From the NCBI RefSeq assembly GCF_004124325.1, contig NZ_QBDT01000001.1:1488001-1552000 (forward strand): a DNA stretch of 64,000 nt, written 5' to 3'. The DNA comes from Streptomyces sp. L2 (GTDB lineage: Bacteria; Actinomycetota; Actinomycetes; Streptomycetales; Streptomycetaceae). The translations under genes and the position numbers were made by a program. Under the pieces are notes generated by a model that did no database searches, was not told where the DNA came from, and saw nothing but the letters and a program-made list of their open reading frames with translations. Numbering within the stretch: the stretch's first letter is position 1; each line of letters begins with the position of its first letter. This document shows positions 1 to 12,747 of the stretch, in pieces.

Positions 1-104
1 CGGTGCTGGAACAGCGGGTCCGGGAGGGCTCGTTGACGGCGACGCTGGCCGCGGAACGCATCCTGGCGGCGTTCGAGGGCCGTACCGCTCCGGGCGGGGA
101 CTGA
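1..104 (+). CDS. C-terminal end of an unidentified gene, possibly MeaB/ArgK-type GTPase (partial)
   Basis: Only the last 33 codons and a TGA are present, with codons in phase from position 3. The visible tail is helical, with the stretch VREGSLTATLAAERIL followed by a short Gly/Pro-rich end. This resembles the C-terminal helix of MeaB/ArgK-family GTPases, which chaperone methylmalonyl-CoA mutase, but the fragment is too short to be sure. The gene converges on the ANTAR gene with a 22-bp gap. If it is meaB, this edge is primary-metabolism chromosome outside the biosynthetic cluster. Confidence 0.45.
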   Translation, partial: VLEQRVREGSLTATLAAERILAAFEGRTAPGGD

Positions 105-126
105 CCGGGGGCTAGGGCGGGGCGGG

Positions 127-819
127 TCAGTTCAGGCCGCCCCGCTCGGTGACCCGGCGGGCCACCTCGCGCAGCTTGGTGTTGTTCTCCTGCGAGTAGC
201 GGCGCAGCACGTTGAAGGCCTGTTCCTCGGTGATGCGGTGGCTGCCCATCAGGATGCCCATGGCCTCGCCGATGGCGTGCCGGGTGGCGACGGCCTGCTC
301 CAGCTGGGCGTGCGTGCGGGCGCTGGAGAAGGCGACGGCGGCGTGCGAGGCCAGCAGCCAGCCGGCCGTCTCGCTGGCGTCGGTGAAGGCGCCCGGTTCG
401 CGGGAGTAGACGTTGAGCGCCCCGAGTTCCTCCTCCTCGGTGAAGAGCAGGAAGCCCATCATGCTGCCGACGCCCAGCTTGCGGGCCTCGGGGACGTAGG
501 TGGGCCACTTCTCGCTGGGCTCGTTGAAGTCGTGGATGCGGAACACCCGCTCGTCGTTCTTGGTCTGCGCGACGTCGTAGCAGGGGCCCTCGTGCAGGCG
601 TTCCTGGAGGTTGTCGCTGTCGATGACGAGCTGGTCCGTGGGGGCGAGGGTCTGGGCGCCCTTGGAGTGCAGCAGGAGGATGCCGGCCGCGTCGCAGCCC
701 TCGACGAGTTCGGTGGCGCAGCCGGTGATCCGGTCCAGCGTGGCGGTCAGCGAGTCCTGTGCCAGCAGCTCGCGCGCCATGTCCGCCATCTGTCGCGCGA
801 AAGCGCACCAGTCCTCCAT
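127..819 (-). CDS. GAF-ANTAR domain regulator
   Basis: Predicted cytoplasmic RNA-binding antiterminator of 230 residues. A GAF sensor domain occupies about residues 20-165 (FLLFTEEEELGALNVYS is a typical GAF strand pair). A C-terminal ANTAR domain covers about 170-228, with the signature AIGEAMGILMGSHRITEEQAF and a helical tail. ANTAR domains bind paired hexaloop RNA hairpins and prevent termination; the GAF ligand is unknown. The ATG at 819 is chosen because GGAGGG lies about 6 nt upstream; a longer in-frame version starting at 882 has no such site. No two-hairpin ANTAR target was recognised nearby. It may regulate the methyl-cycle operon or may simply mark the cluster border. Confidence 0.85.
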   Translation of the reverse strand: MEDWCAFARQMADMARELLAQDSLTATLDRITGCATELVEGCDAAGILLLHSKGAQTLAPTDQLVIDSDNLQERLHEGPCYDVAQTKNDERVFRIHDFNEPSEKWPTYVPEARKLGVGSMMGFLLFTEEEELGALNVYSREPGAFTDASETAGWLLASHAAVAFSSARTHAQLEQAVATRHAIGEAMGILMGSHRITEEQAFNVLRRYSQENNTKLREVARRVTERGGLN

Positions 820-967
820 CGCCGGCCCTCCGTCCCGTCCGTGGTCATGGAACCGACTACTGCCCACTCCCCACCATCCCACCCCCGGAGCTCGGACGGT
901 GCGACCACACGGCCGTTGGACACGGAGAGTAGCCGTATGGTCGCGGTGCTACGTCACGGGGGCCGCC

Positions 968-1069
968 TCAGTCGATTCCCCGGACGATGTGGGACTCGGC
1001 CGGGTCTTCGTCCACCCCGGCCAGGTGCAGCACGGGGAATTGGGCTTCTTCCTGGTGGTCGGGGCTCAT
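968..1069 (-). CDS. Small acidic peptide (33 aa), unknown function, last gene of the SAM-cycle operon
   Basis: A 33-codon reading frame starts with ATG at 1069, preceded by GCGAGGAG with about 6 nt spacing, one of the best ribosome-binding sites in the window. It begins 38 bp after the ahcY stop on the same strand. The peptide starts MSPDHQEEAQFPVLHLAG and ends HIVRGID. It is rich in Asp/Glu, has no Cys or Lys, no signal peptide and no membrane segment. I do not recognise the family. Its position suggests co-transcription with the methyl-cycle genes. It could be a regulator or small subunit of a methyl-cycle enzyme, or a modified-peptide precursor; lack of Cys and Thr argues against a lanthipeptide. 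The call rests on the Shine-Dalgarno and operon position, since short ORFs arise often by chance in this GC range. Confidence 0.55.
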   Translation of the reverse strand: MSPDHQEEAQFPVLHLAGVDEDPAESHIVRGID

Positions 1070-1107
1070 GTCTGACTCCTCGCGGTGATGTGAACGGCGT
1101 GATGTGA

Positions 1108-2518
<1,411 letters not shown>

Positions 2519-2538
<20 letters not shown>

Positions 2539-3450
2539 GCGCGGGCCTCTCGGTGAGATTGCGGTGGATGTCGAGGGTCGCTGTGGAGCGATTGAGGGTG
2601 ATGTAGTGCAGGCCCGGCGCGCCCTCGGCGAGCAGCCGGGCGGCGAGCGCCGTGGCGTGTTCGACGCCGATGCGGTGGGCGGTCTCGCGGTCGTCGCGTG
2701 CGGCTTCCAGGCGGGCGGCGAGGCCGGCCGGGAAGCGGGCGTCGCTGAGTTCGGCGAACCGGGCGATCTGGCGTACGTCGGTGGCCGGCATGATCTCCGG
2801 GATGATCGGGGTGTCGCAGCCGGCGGCGGCGACGCGGTCGCGCAGCCGCAGGTAGTCCTCGGCGTCGAAGAACATCTGGGTGATGGCGTAGTCGGCGCCG
2901 GCCCGGCACTTGGCGACGAAGTGCCGGATGTCGCTCTCCCAGTCCGGGGAGCGCGGGTGGCGTTCGGGGAACGCGGCCACGCCGATGCTGAAGTCCCCCG
3001 CCGCGCGGACGAGTTCGACGAGCTGGTCGGCGTGGCGCAGGCCGTCCGGGTGCGCCGTCCAGGGGCCGCGCGGGTCCCCGGGCGGGTCGCCGCGCAGGGC
3101 GAGGACGTCACGGATGCCGGCGTCGGCGTACTGGCCGATGATGTGCCGCAGTTCGGCGACGGAGTGGCCGACGGCGGTGAGGTGGGCGACGGGGCGCAGG
3201 GTCGTCTCAGCTGCGATGCGCCGGGTGACGGCGACGGTGCGGTCCCGGGAGGTGCCGCCCGCGCCGTACGTCACGGACACGAAGGTCGGCTGGACGGCCT
3301 CGATGCGGCGGACGGCGTCCCACAGGGTGCGTTCCCCGGCGGCCGTCTTCGGCGGGAAGAACTCGAAGGAGTACGTCGTCACGCCCGCGGCGAGCAGGTC
3401 GCGCAGGGAGGCCGTGGCGGAGGTCGCGGGGGCCGTTCCCGTGGAGGTGG

Positions 3451-3454
<4 letters not shown>
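2519..3454 (-). CDS. metF: 5,10-methylenetetrahydrofolate reductase
   Basis: FAD enzyme that reduces 5,10-methylene-THF to 5-methyl-THF, the methyl donor for MetH. The 311 residues form the short bacterial type: one TIM barrel without the eukaryotic regulatory domain. Recognisable stretches are [10 protein letters not shown] near the N-terminus (catalytic Glu in FEFFPP), [25 protein letters not shown] and [11 protein letters not shown]. The ATG at 3454 overlaps the metH stop as ATGA, and the 3' end overlaps ahcY by 20 bp, so the three genes are translationally linked. This is likely a cluster-dedicated extra copy. Confidence 0.96.
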
Positions 3455-6965
<3,511 letters not shown>

Positions 6966-6969
<4 letters not shown>

Positions 6970-7949
6970 AGGGCGGCCTCCAGGAAGGGTGCGAGTGCGG
7001 TGGCGGCCTCGTGGCCGTAGCCCTCGGTGAGCCGGGCCGTCACCGTCTCCCGGTCCAGGGTGTACTCCTGGGGGCCGGGGGCTTCGAGGACGAGGGCGGC
7101 GAGGACGCAGCCGAGGCGGGCCGCGGCCGGTTCGGGCAGGCCGGCGGCGAGCGCGGCGAGGAATCCGGCGCGGAAGGCGTCGCCGACGCCGGTGGGGTCT
7201 ACGGCGCGGCGGACGGGGGCGGCCGGGACGGTGACGGCGCCCTGGCCGGCCCGTTCGATGCGGACGCCGTCGGCGCCGAGGGTGGTGACCCAGGAGCCGA
7301 CCCGGTCGAGGATCTGCCGGGTGGTCCAGCCGGTGCGTTCCCGGACGAGGGCGGCCTCGTAGGCGTTGGTGAACAGGCGGTCGGCGCCGTCGACGAGGCC
7401 GCGCACCTGCTCCGGGGTGAGCCGCGCGAGCTGCTGGGAGGGGTCGGCGGCGAACGGGACGCCGAGCGCCCGGCACTCCTCGGTGTGCCGGACCATCGCC
7501 TCGGGGTCGTCCGGGGAGATCAGGACGAGGTCCAGGCCGCCGGTGCGGTCGGCGACGGGGGCGAGGCTCAGGGTGCGGGCCTCGGCCATGGCGCCGGCGT
7601 AGAAGGTGGCGATCTGGTTCTGCTCCTGGTCGGTGGTGCACACGAAGCGGGCGGTCTGCTCGGTGGCGGAGACGTGCACGGAGTCGGTGTCGACGCCGTG
7701 CTCCTTCAGGTGCACCTGGTAGTCGGCGAAGTCCGGTCCGACGGCGCCGACCAGCACCGGGGACAGACCCAACTGGCCGAGGCCGTAGGAGATGTTGGCG
7801 GCGGCGCCGCCGCGCCGGACCTCCAGGGAGTCGGCGAGGAAGGACAGAGAGACGTGGGACAGTTCACCGGGCACCAGATGGTCGGTGAAGCGTCCGGGGA
7901 ACGTCATCAGATGGTCGGTGGCGATGGAACCGGTGACGGCTATCCGCAT
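6966..7949 (-). CDS. adoK: Adenosine kinase, PfkB/ribokinase family
   Basis: Phosphorylates adenosine released by AhcY to AMP, pulling the reversible hydrolase forward and salvaging the nucleoside. The 327-residue protein begins MRIAVTGSIATDHLMTFPGRF, very like the mycobacterial PfkB-type adenosine kinase. It has the GGAAANISYGLGQLG substrate region and the C-terminal PfkB signature DPTGVGDAFRAGFLAAL, with the catalytic Asp in GVGD. It sits between metK (13-bp gap) and metH (4-bp overlap), a context that supports adenosine over other sugar-kinase substrates. Confidence 0.92.
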
Positions 7950-7962
7950 GGCCCGGCCCCGC

Positions 7963-9171
<1,209 letters not shown>

Positions 9172-9172
9172 G

Positions 9173-9204
9173 TTTCCTCCAGCCGTTCCTGCAGCCGTTC
9201 CTCC
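9173..9204 (-). repeat. Tandem 12-bp repeat that multiplies the metK Shine-Dalgarno
   Basis: Read on the minus strand, the metK leader ends with three near-identical units, GGCTGGAGGAAC, GGCTGCAGGAAC and GGCTGGAGGAAAC, directly before the GTG start. The last copy supplies the ribosome-binding site. The upstream copies place one more GGAGGAA and one degenerate GCAGGAA 12-24 nt further away. They could arise by replication slippage or act as standby ribosome sites. Confidence 0.75.
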
Positions 9205-9269
9205 AGCCGGAACGGGCCTGGGTCCGGTAATTGTTGTCGGAGAAGCGTGCGCCGGAATGCTTGGGGACG

Positions 9270-9310
9270 GCTAAAGTAGTCCGTTCTGCGACGATGAATT
9301 CCGCTTTAGC
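9270..9310. promoter_or_regulatory. Candidate operator in the metK / membrane-protein divergent promoter region
   Basis: GCTAAAG at 9270-9276 and its exact reverse complement CTTTAGC at 9304-9310 flank a 27-bp, relatively AT-rich core in the 187-bp gap between the divergent starts at 9171 and 9359. A spaced inverted repeat in this position could be an operator serving both promoters. The half sites are only 7 bp, and no clear -10/-35 pair was assigned, so chance is possible. Confidence 0.3.
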
Positions 9311-9358
9311 GCGCTGCAAGGTGGGGCTGGCTGAATGGCGGGTAGAAAGGAGCTTTCC

Positions 9359-9928
9359 ATGACCCGCTACCTCATCAGCTTCCTACCTTGGATCGCCTAT
9401 GCCGCGATCGCCACGAGCGACGAGTGGCGCAGCGGCGCGGAGTGGGGACTGGGGATCGCCGCGTTCGTGATCTTCCAGGGGCGGCGGTCGGGCAAGCACT
9501 TGGACGAGATGGTGATCGAGGTGAGTGCGCTGGTGTTCTTCGCCGGCATCACCTGGCTCTCGTACAAGCAGCCCGACTCCGGCCTCATCCCCTACGGCCC
9601 TGCCCTGGTCGACGCGTGGCTCGCGGTCACGGCGTTCGGTTCGCTGCTCATCGGGCGGCCGTTCACGCTGGGGCTGGCGCGCAAGATCGCGCCGGAGCAT
9701 GTGTGGAAGACGAAGGCGTTCTTCCGCACCAACGCGACGATCACCTCGGTGTGGGGGGTGTCCTTCATCGTCGCCGCGGGTGCGCTGGCGCTGCTGATCA
9801 AGGCTGATCCGCATGCCACGACCGCGGCCATCGTGATCAAGGTGGTCACGTTCGTGGTGCCGGTGCTGTTCACGATGCGGTATCCGGCGATCGCCGCGCA
9901 GCGAGCTCGCCAGACCGCCATGCAGTGA
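9359..9928 (+). CDS. Small integral membrane protein, septation-protein-A-like
   Basis: Predicted membrane protein of 189 residues with about five or six hydrophobic segments. The first is YLISFLPWIAYAAIA, followed by WGLGIAAFVIF, IEVSALVFFAGITWL, AWLAVTAFGSLLIGRPFTLGL, SVWGVSFIVAAGALALLI and IVIKVVTFVVPVLF. The central GSLLIGRPFTLGLAR and FFRTNATITSVWG resemble a family of Streptomyces and proteobacterial membrane proteins related to intracellular septation protein A; no enzymatic motif is visible. AAAGGAG 6 nt before the ATG at 9359 decides the start over an in-frame ATG at 9335. It diverges from metK and ends in a perfect hairpin. A role in the cluster is not evident. Confidence 0.75.
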   Translation: MTRYLISFLPWIAYAAIATSDEWRSGAEWGLGIAAFVIFQGRRSGKHLDEMVIEVSALVFFAGITWLSYKQPDSGLIPYGPALVDAWLAVTAFGSLLIGRPFTLGLARKIAPEHVWKTKAFFRTNATITSVWGVSFIVAAGALALLIKADPHATTAAIVIKVVTFVVPVLFTMRYPAIAAQRARQTAMQ

Positions 9929-9948
9929 GATGTGCGCGCGTGCTGACT

Positions 9949-9983
9949 AGCGCCGTGACCTGGTCGCCCCGGGTCACGGCGCT
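9949..9983 (+). terminator. Hairpin terminator after the membrane-protein gene
   Basis: A perfect 12-bp stem, AGCGCCGTGACC at 9949-9960 pairing with GGTCACGGCGCT at 9972-9983, with an 11-nt loop, starts 20 bp after the stop at 9928. There is no T run, as usual for Streptomyces. Confidence 0.8.
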
Positions 9984-10007
9984 CGTCGGCGTGCGACGCG
10001 CCGTCCC

Positions 10008-10030
10008 CCAGGGGGCTCCGCCCCCCCTGG
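10008..10030. terminator. GC-rich intergenic hairpin of the common Streptomyces type
   Basis: CCAGGGGG at 10008-10015 pairs with CCCCCTGG at 10023-10030 across a CTCCGCC loop. Palindromes of this kind are dispersed in Streptomyces intergenic regions and often follow genes. It may back up the hairpin just upstream. Confidence 0.5.
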
Positions 10031-10230
10031 ACCCCCGGCCTCCGCCCACCCACCACCCGACTCGGTAAGTCGAGAGGTGAACGGCCGGGGGCCGGCTCGG
10101 TGAGTGGGGAAGGCGCCGGGGCTGCGGCTGGCTCGGGGGGCGAGAGGGGGTGGGCCGGGGCAGGTCGCGGCGGGAGGCTCGGGGCGGGCGGCTCGGTGGG
10201 CGAGCGCTTCGGGGCGGGAGACCGCCGGCG

Positions 10231-10488
10231 GCTCGGTGGGGCGAGGGGTGGGCCGGCAGATGGCGACTCGGTAAGGCGGTATGCCGGCTGGCGGCAGGCC
10301 GGTCGGGGCGGCAGAGGGCGGTCGGCCCGGTGGGACGAGGGGTGGGCCGGCAGATGGCGACCCGGTCAGGCGGTATGCCGGCTGGCGGCAGGCCGGTCGG
10401 GGCGGCAGAGGGCGGTCGGCCCGGTGGGACGAGGGGTGGGCCGGCAGATGGCGACCCGGTCAGGCGGTATGCCGGCTGGCGGCAGGCC
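10231..10488. repeat. 94-bp direct tandem repeat (about 2.7 copies)
   Basis: Two full copies, 10278-10371 and 10372-10465, read identically. A diverged partial copy of 47 bp precedes them from 10231, and the first 23 bp of a third copy follow at 10466-10488. Each unit begins GGTATGCCGGCTGGCGGC. The period is not a multiple of three, which argues against coding. Confidence 0.9.
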
Positions 10489-10537
10489 ACTGGTGGCGTG
10501 ATGTGCCGGGTGGCGGGTGGCTCGGTGGGCGGGATGT

Positions 10538-10622
10538 CGGGGTCGGCGAGTTCACGGTGGGACGGGGCCGGCTTGGCGGGGTCGGCGAGTTCACGGTGGG
10601 TGGGGCCGGCTTCGCGGGGTCG
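10538..10622. repeat. Short tandem repeat, period 38-39 bp
   Basis: The unit beginning CGGGGTCGGCGAGTTCACGG occurs at 10538 and 10577, and its first bases recur at 10615. It lies next to the 94-bp array in the same non-coding spacer. Confidence 0.75.
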
Positions 10623-10702
10623 GCGGATGGGGAAGGCGCCGGACTGCGGCTGGCTCCGGAGGGAGGCGTGGGCCGGGGACTGCTTGAGGGTGGGCGTTCG
10701 GA

Positions 10703-10734
10703 AGCGCCGCTGCCTTTGGGGGTAGCGGCGCTTT
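10703..10734. terminator. Hairpin terminator downstream of the carboxylase operon
   Basis: AGCGCCGCT and AGCGGCGCT form a perfect 9-bp stem (plus flanking pairs) around CTTTGGGGG, followed on the plus strand by TTTT. It starts 14 bp beyond the epsilon-subunit stop at 10747 and so ends the minus-strand carboxylase transcript. Confidence 0.75.
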
Positions 10735-10746
10735 TGGGGAGGGGGG

Positions 10747-10935
10747 TCAGGGGGTGGCCCAGGCTCCTGGGAGGCGGTGGGGGGTTGGGGTCCAGGCCGC
10801 GGGGGGTGGGGTGGGGGGCTCGGGGGGTTCCGTGCCTCTGAGGATGGCGAGGAGGACGACCGTGACCGCGGCGAGCTGTTCGGGGTCGGGGTTGCCGCGG
10901 AGAACCTGGATGGCTGTGCCGTCGGCGGGGCTCAT
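10747..10935 (-). CDS. Acyl-CoA carboxylase epsilon subunit
   Basis: A 62-residue protein whose ATG at 10935 overlaps the beta-subunit stop as ATGA. It starts MSPADGTAIQVLRGNPDPEQ, continues LAAVTVVLLAIL and ends with a Pro-rich tail containing W residues. The pattern I-x-V-x-R-G-N-P-x-x-E-x-L-A-A-x-x-V-V-L is the hallmark of the small epsilon subunits of actinobacterial acyl-CoA carboxylases, which bind the beta hexamer and raise activity. Size and coupling to the beta gene fit the family. Confidence 0.85.
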   Translation of the reverse strand: MSPADGTAIQVLRGNPDPEQLAAVTVVLLAILRGTEPPEPPTPPPAAWTPTPHRLPGAWATP

Positions 10936-12539
10936 ACCGGCTGGTTCCCGTGCTTGCGGGAGGGCATCGCGGCCTGTTTGGCGCGGAGCATGTCCAGGGA
11001 GCGGATGAGGACGGAGCGGGTCTCGGCGGGGTCGATGACGTCGTCGAGGAGGCCGCGCTCGGCGGCGTAGTAGGGGTGCATCAGCTCCTCCTGGTACTGC
11101 CGGATGCGTTCCGCGCGCGCCTCCTCGGGGTCGTCGGCGGCGGCGATCTCGCGGCGGAAGACGACGTTCGCCGCACCCTCGGCGCCCATCACCGCTATCT
11201 CGTTGGTCGGCCAGGCGAACGTCAGGTCGGCGCCGATGGACTGGCTGTCCATGACGATGTACGCGCCGCCGTACGCCTTGCGGAGGATGAGGGAGATGCG
11301 GGGCACGGTCGCGTTGCAGTAGGCGTACAGCAGTTTCGCGCCGTGGCGGATGATGCCGCCGTGCTCCTGTTCGCGGCCGGGCAGGAAGCCGGGGACGTCG
11401 ACGAGCGTGACCAGCGGGATGCTGAACGCGTCGCAGGACTGCACGAACCGCGCCGCCTTCTCGCTGGCGTGGATGTCGAGGACGCCCGCGAACGAGGCCG
11501 GCTGGTTGGCGACGATGCCGACGACCTGGCCGTCGAGGCGGGCCAGCGCGCAGATGATGTTGGTGGCCCAGCCCGCGTGCACTTCGAAGATCTCGCCGTC
11601 GTCGACGATCTCCTCGATGACGGGCCGCATGTCGTAGGACTGGCCGGGGTCGCCCGGCACCAGGTCGAGCAGGGCCTCGCAGCGCCGCTGCGGGGAGTCC
11701 TCGGGCCGTACGGCGGGCGGCAGTTCGCGGTTGTTCTGCGGCAGCATCGACAGCAGGTAGCGCACCTCGGCGAGGCACTCGGCCTCGTCCTCGTAGGCGA
11801 AGTGCGCGGCGCCGGACACGGTGGCGTGCACGTCGGCGCCGCCGAGCCCGTCGTGGGTGATCTTCTCGCCGGTGACGGCCTGGACGACGTCGGGGCCGGT
11901 GATGTACATCTGCGAGGTGCCGCGCACCATGAAGACGTAGTCGGTGAGGGCGGGGCTGTAGGCGGCGCCGCCCGCGCACGGGCCGAGCATGACGCTGATC
12001 TGCGGGATGACCCCGGAGGCGGCCACGTTGCGGCGGAAGATGCCCCCGTACCCGGCGAGCGCGGTGACGCCCTCCTGGATGCGCGCGCCGGCGCCGTCGC
12101 TGAGGGCGACCAGCGGCGCGCCCGCCGCCAGCGCCAGGTCCATCACCTTGTGGATCTTCGCGGCGTGCGCCTCGCCGAGGGAGCCGCCGAAGATCCGGAA
12201 GTCATGGGCGTAGACGAAGACCGTACGGCCCTCGACCGTGCCCCAGCCGGTGATCACGCCGTCGGTGTACGGCCGCTTGTTCTCCAGTCCGAACCCGGTG
12301 GCGCGGTGCCGGCGCAGCGGCTCGATCTCCTGGAAGCTCTCCTTGTCGAAGAGGAGTTCGAGGCGTTCGTGGACGGTCAGCTTGCCCTTGGCCCACTGCG
12401 CCTCGGTGGCGCGCGGCCCGGGGCCCTCCCGCACGGTCTGCTTCACCAGGTCCAGCAGCGCCACCCGCGACCGGGGGTCGGGTCGCGGGGGCGGCTGGGT
12501 CATGGGGGCGAGTGAGGTGGTGTCCTCGGTCACGGTCAT
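10932..12539 (-). CDS. Acyl-CoA carboxylase beta (carboxyltransferase) subunit
   Basis: Biotin-dependent carboxyltransferase of 535 residues that moves CO2 from carboxybiotin to an acyl-CoA, making malonyl- or methylmalonyl-CoA. Landmarks are SDGAGARIQEGV, MLGPCAGGAAYSPAL (first oxyanion region), FVQSCDAFSIPLVTLVDVPG, RHGAKLLYAYCNATVP, and KAYGGAYIVMDSQSIGADL. The residue after GGAY is Ile (Ile428), where the S. coelicolor propionyl-CoA enzyme has Asp422; Ile there goes with acetyl-CoA use. The biotin-carrying alpha chain is not in the window and would be supplied elsewhere. The ATG at 12539 is preferred (GGATGG about 10 nt upstream); an ATG at 12551 is possible. It diverges from the starter operon. 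Confidence 0.93.
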   Translation of the reverse strand: MTVTEDTTSLAPMTQPPPRPDPRSRVALLDLVKQTVREGPGPRATEAQWAKGKLTVHERLELLFDKESFQEIEPLRRHRATGFGLENKRPYTDGVITGWGTVEGRTVFVYAHDFRIFGGSLGEAHAAKIHKVMDLALAAGAPLVALSDGAGARIQEGVTALAGYGGIFRRNVAASGVIPQISVMLGPCAGGAAYSPALTDYVFMVRGTSQMYITGPDVVQAVTGEKITHDGLGGADVHATVSGAAHFAYEDEAECLAEVRYLLSMLPQNNRELPPAVRPEDSPQRRCEALLDLVPGDPGQSYDMRPVIEEIVDDGEIFEVHAGWATNIICALARLDGQVVGIVANQPASFAGVLDIHASEKAARFVQSCDAFSIPLVTLVDVPGFLPGREQEHGGIIRHGAKLLYAYCNATVPRISLILRKAYGGAYIVMDSQSIGADLTFAWPTNEIAVMGAEGAANVVFRREIAAADDPEEARAERIRQYQEELMHPYYAAERGLLDDVIDPAETRSVLIRSLDMLRAKQAAMPSRKHGNQPV

Positions 12540-12620
12540 TGGGGCACCCATCCATGTGGCTGACGGATATGCGGACCGTCCATTCAAAGCGCGCTTTCCC
12601 GCCAGGGGCCACAGCGGGCA

Positions 12621-12678
12621 CCCCCTATGGTCGGGTCCGCTCCCCCTATTAAGGGTGGTGGGCGGGGTGGGATAGGGG
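12621..12678. promoter_or_regulatory. Repeated CCCCTAT motifs in the carboxylase / starter-operon divergent promoter
   Basis: CCCCCTAT occurs at 12621-12628 and 12642-12649 (21 bp apart, two helical turns), and an inverted copy ATAGGGG lies at 12672-12678. They fall in the 208-bp gap between the starts at 12539 and 12748. Similar CCCCTA motifs occur only in one other gap, at 35084-35112. This is a plausible binding site for a cluster regulator not seen in the window. Confidence 0.4.
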
Positions 12679-12747
12679 TTGGTGTGCTCCGGTGCGGCAT
12701 CTAGAACTGTCCGAACGAGGCCAGTTCGCGACAAGACGGGTGCTGCG

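Larger units (their letters stand above)
10031..10702. other. Non-coding, repeat-rich spacer
   Basis: Within the 818-bp gap between genes ending at 9928 and 10747, this part is G-rich on the plus strand. It holds a 94-bp tandem repeat, a 38-39-bp tandem repeat and a dispersed duplication of about 33 bp (from 10103 and from 10627, both containing GGGGAAGGCGCCGG). Open frames crossing it are low-complexity Gly/Arg/Ala translations without ribosome sites or normal codon-position bias. I see no gene. Confidence 0.7.

Noticed and set aside
238..1107. Long open frames antisense to the ANTAR and methyl-cycle genes, and likewise antisense to every PKS gene
   Set aside because: They are the usual GC-rich shadow frames: Arg/Gly/Ala/Pro-rich text without motifs, lying opposite genes with clear catalytic residues.
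9172..9358. SAM or SAH riboswitch upstream of metK
   Set aside because: I looked for a conserved multi-stem aptamer in the minus-strand leader and saw only the short tandem repeat and a spaced 7-bp inverted repeat; a covariance-model search would decide.
10231..10488. CRISPR array
   Set aside because: Repeat units are contiguous 94-bp blocks without unique spacers, and no cas genes are present.
10100..10841. Overlapping plus-strand frames through the repeat-rich spacer
   Set aside because: Low-complexity translations of a 94-bp tandem repeat whose period is not a multiple of three; no ribosome site, no recognisable domain.
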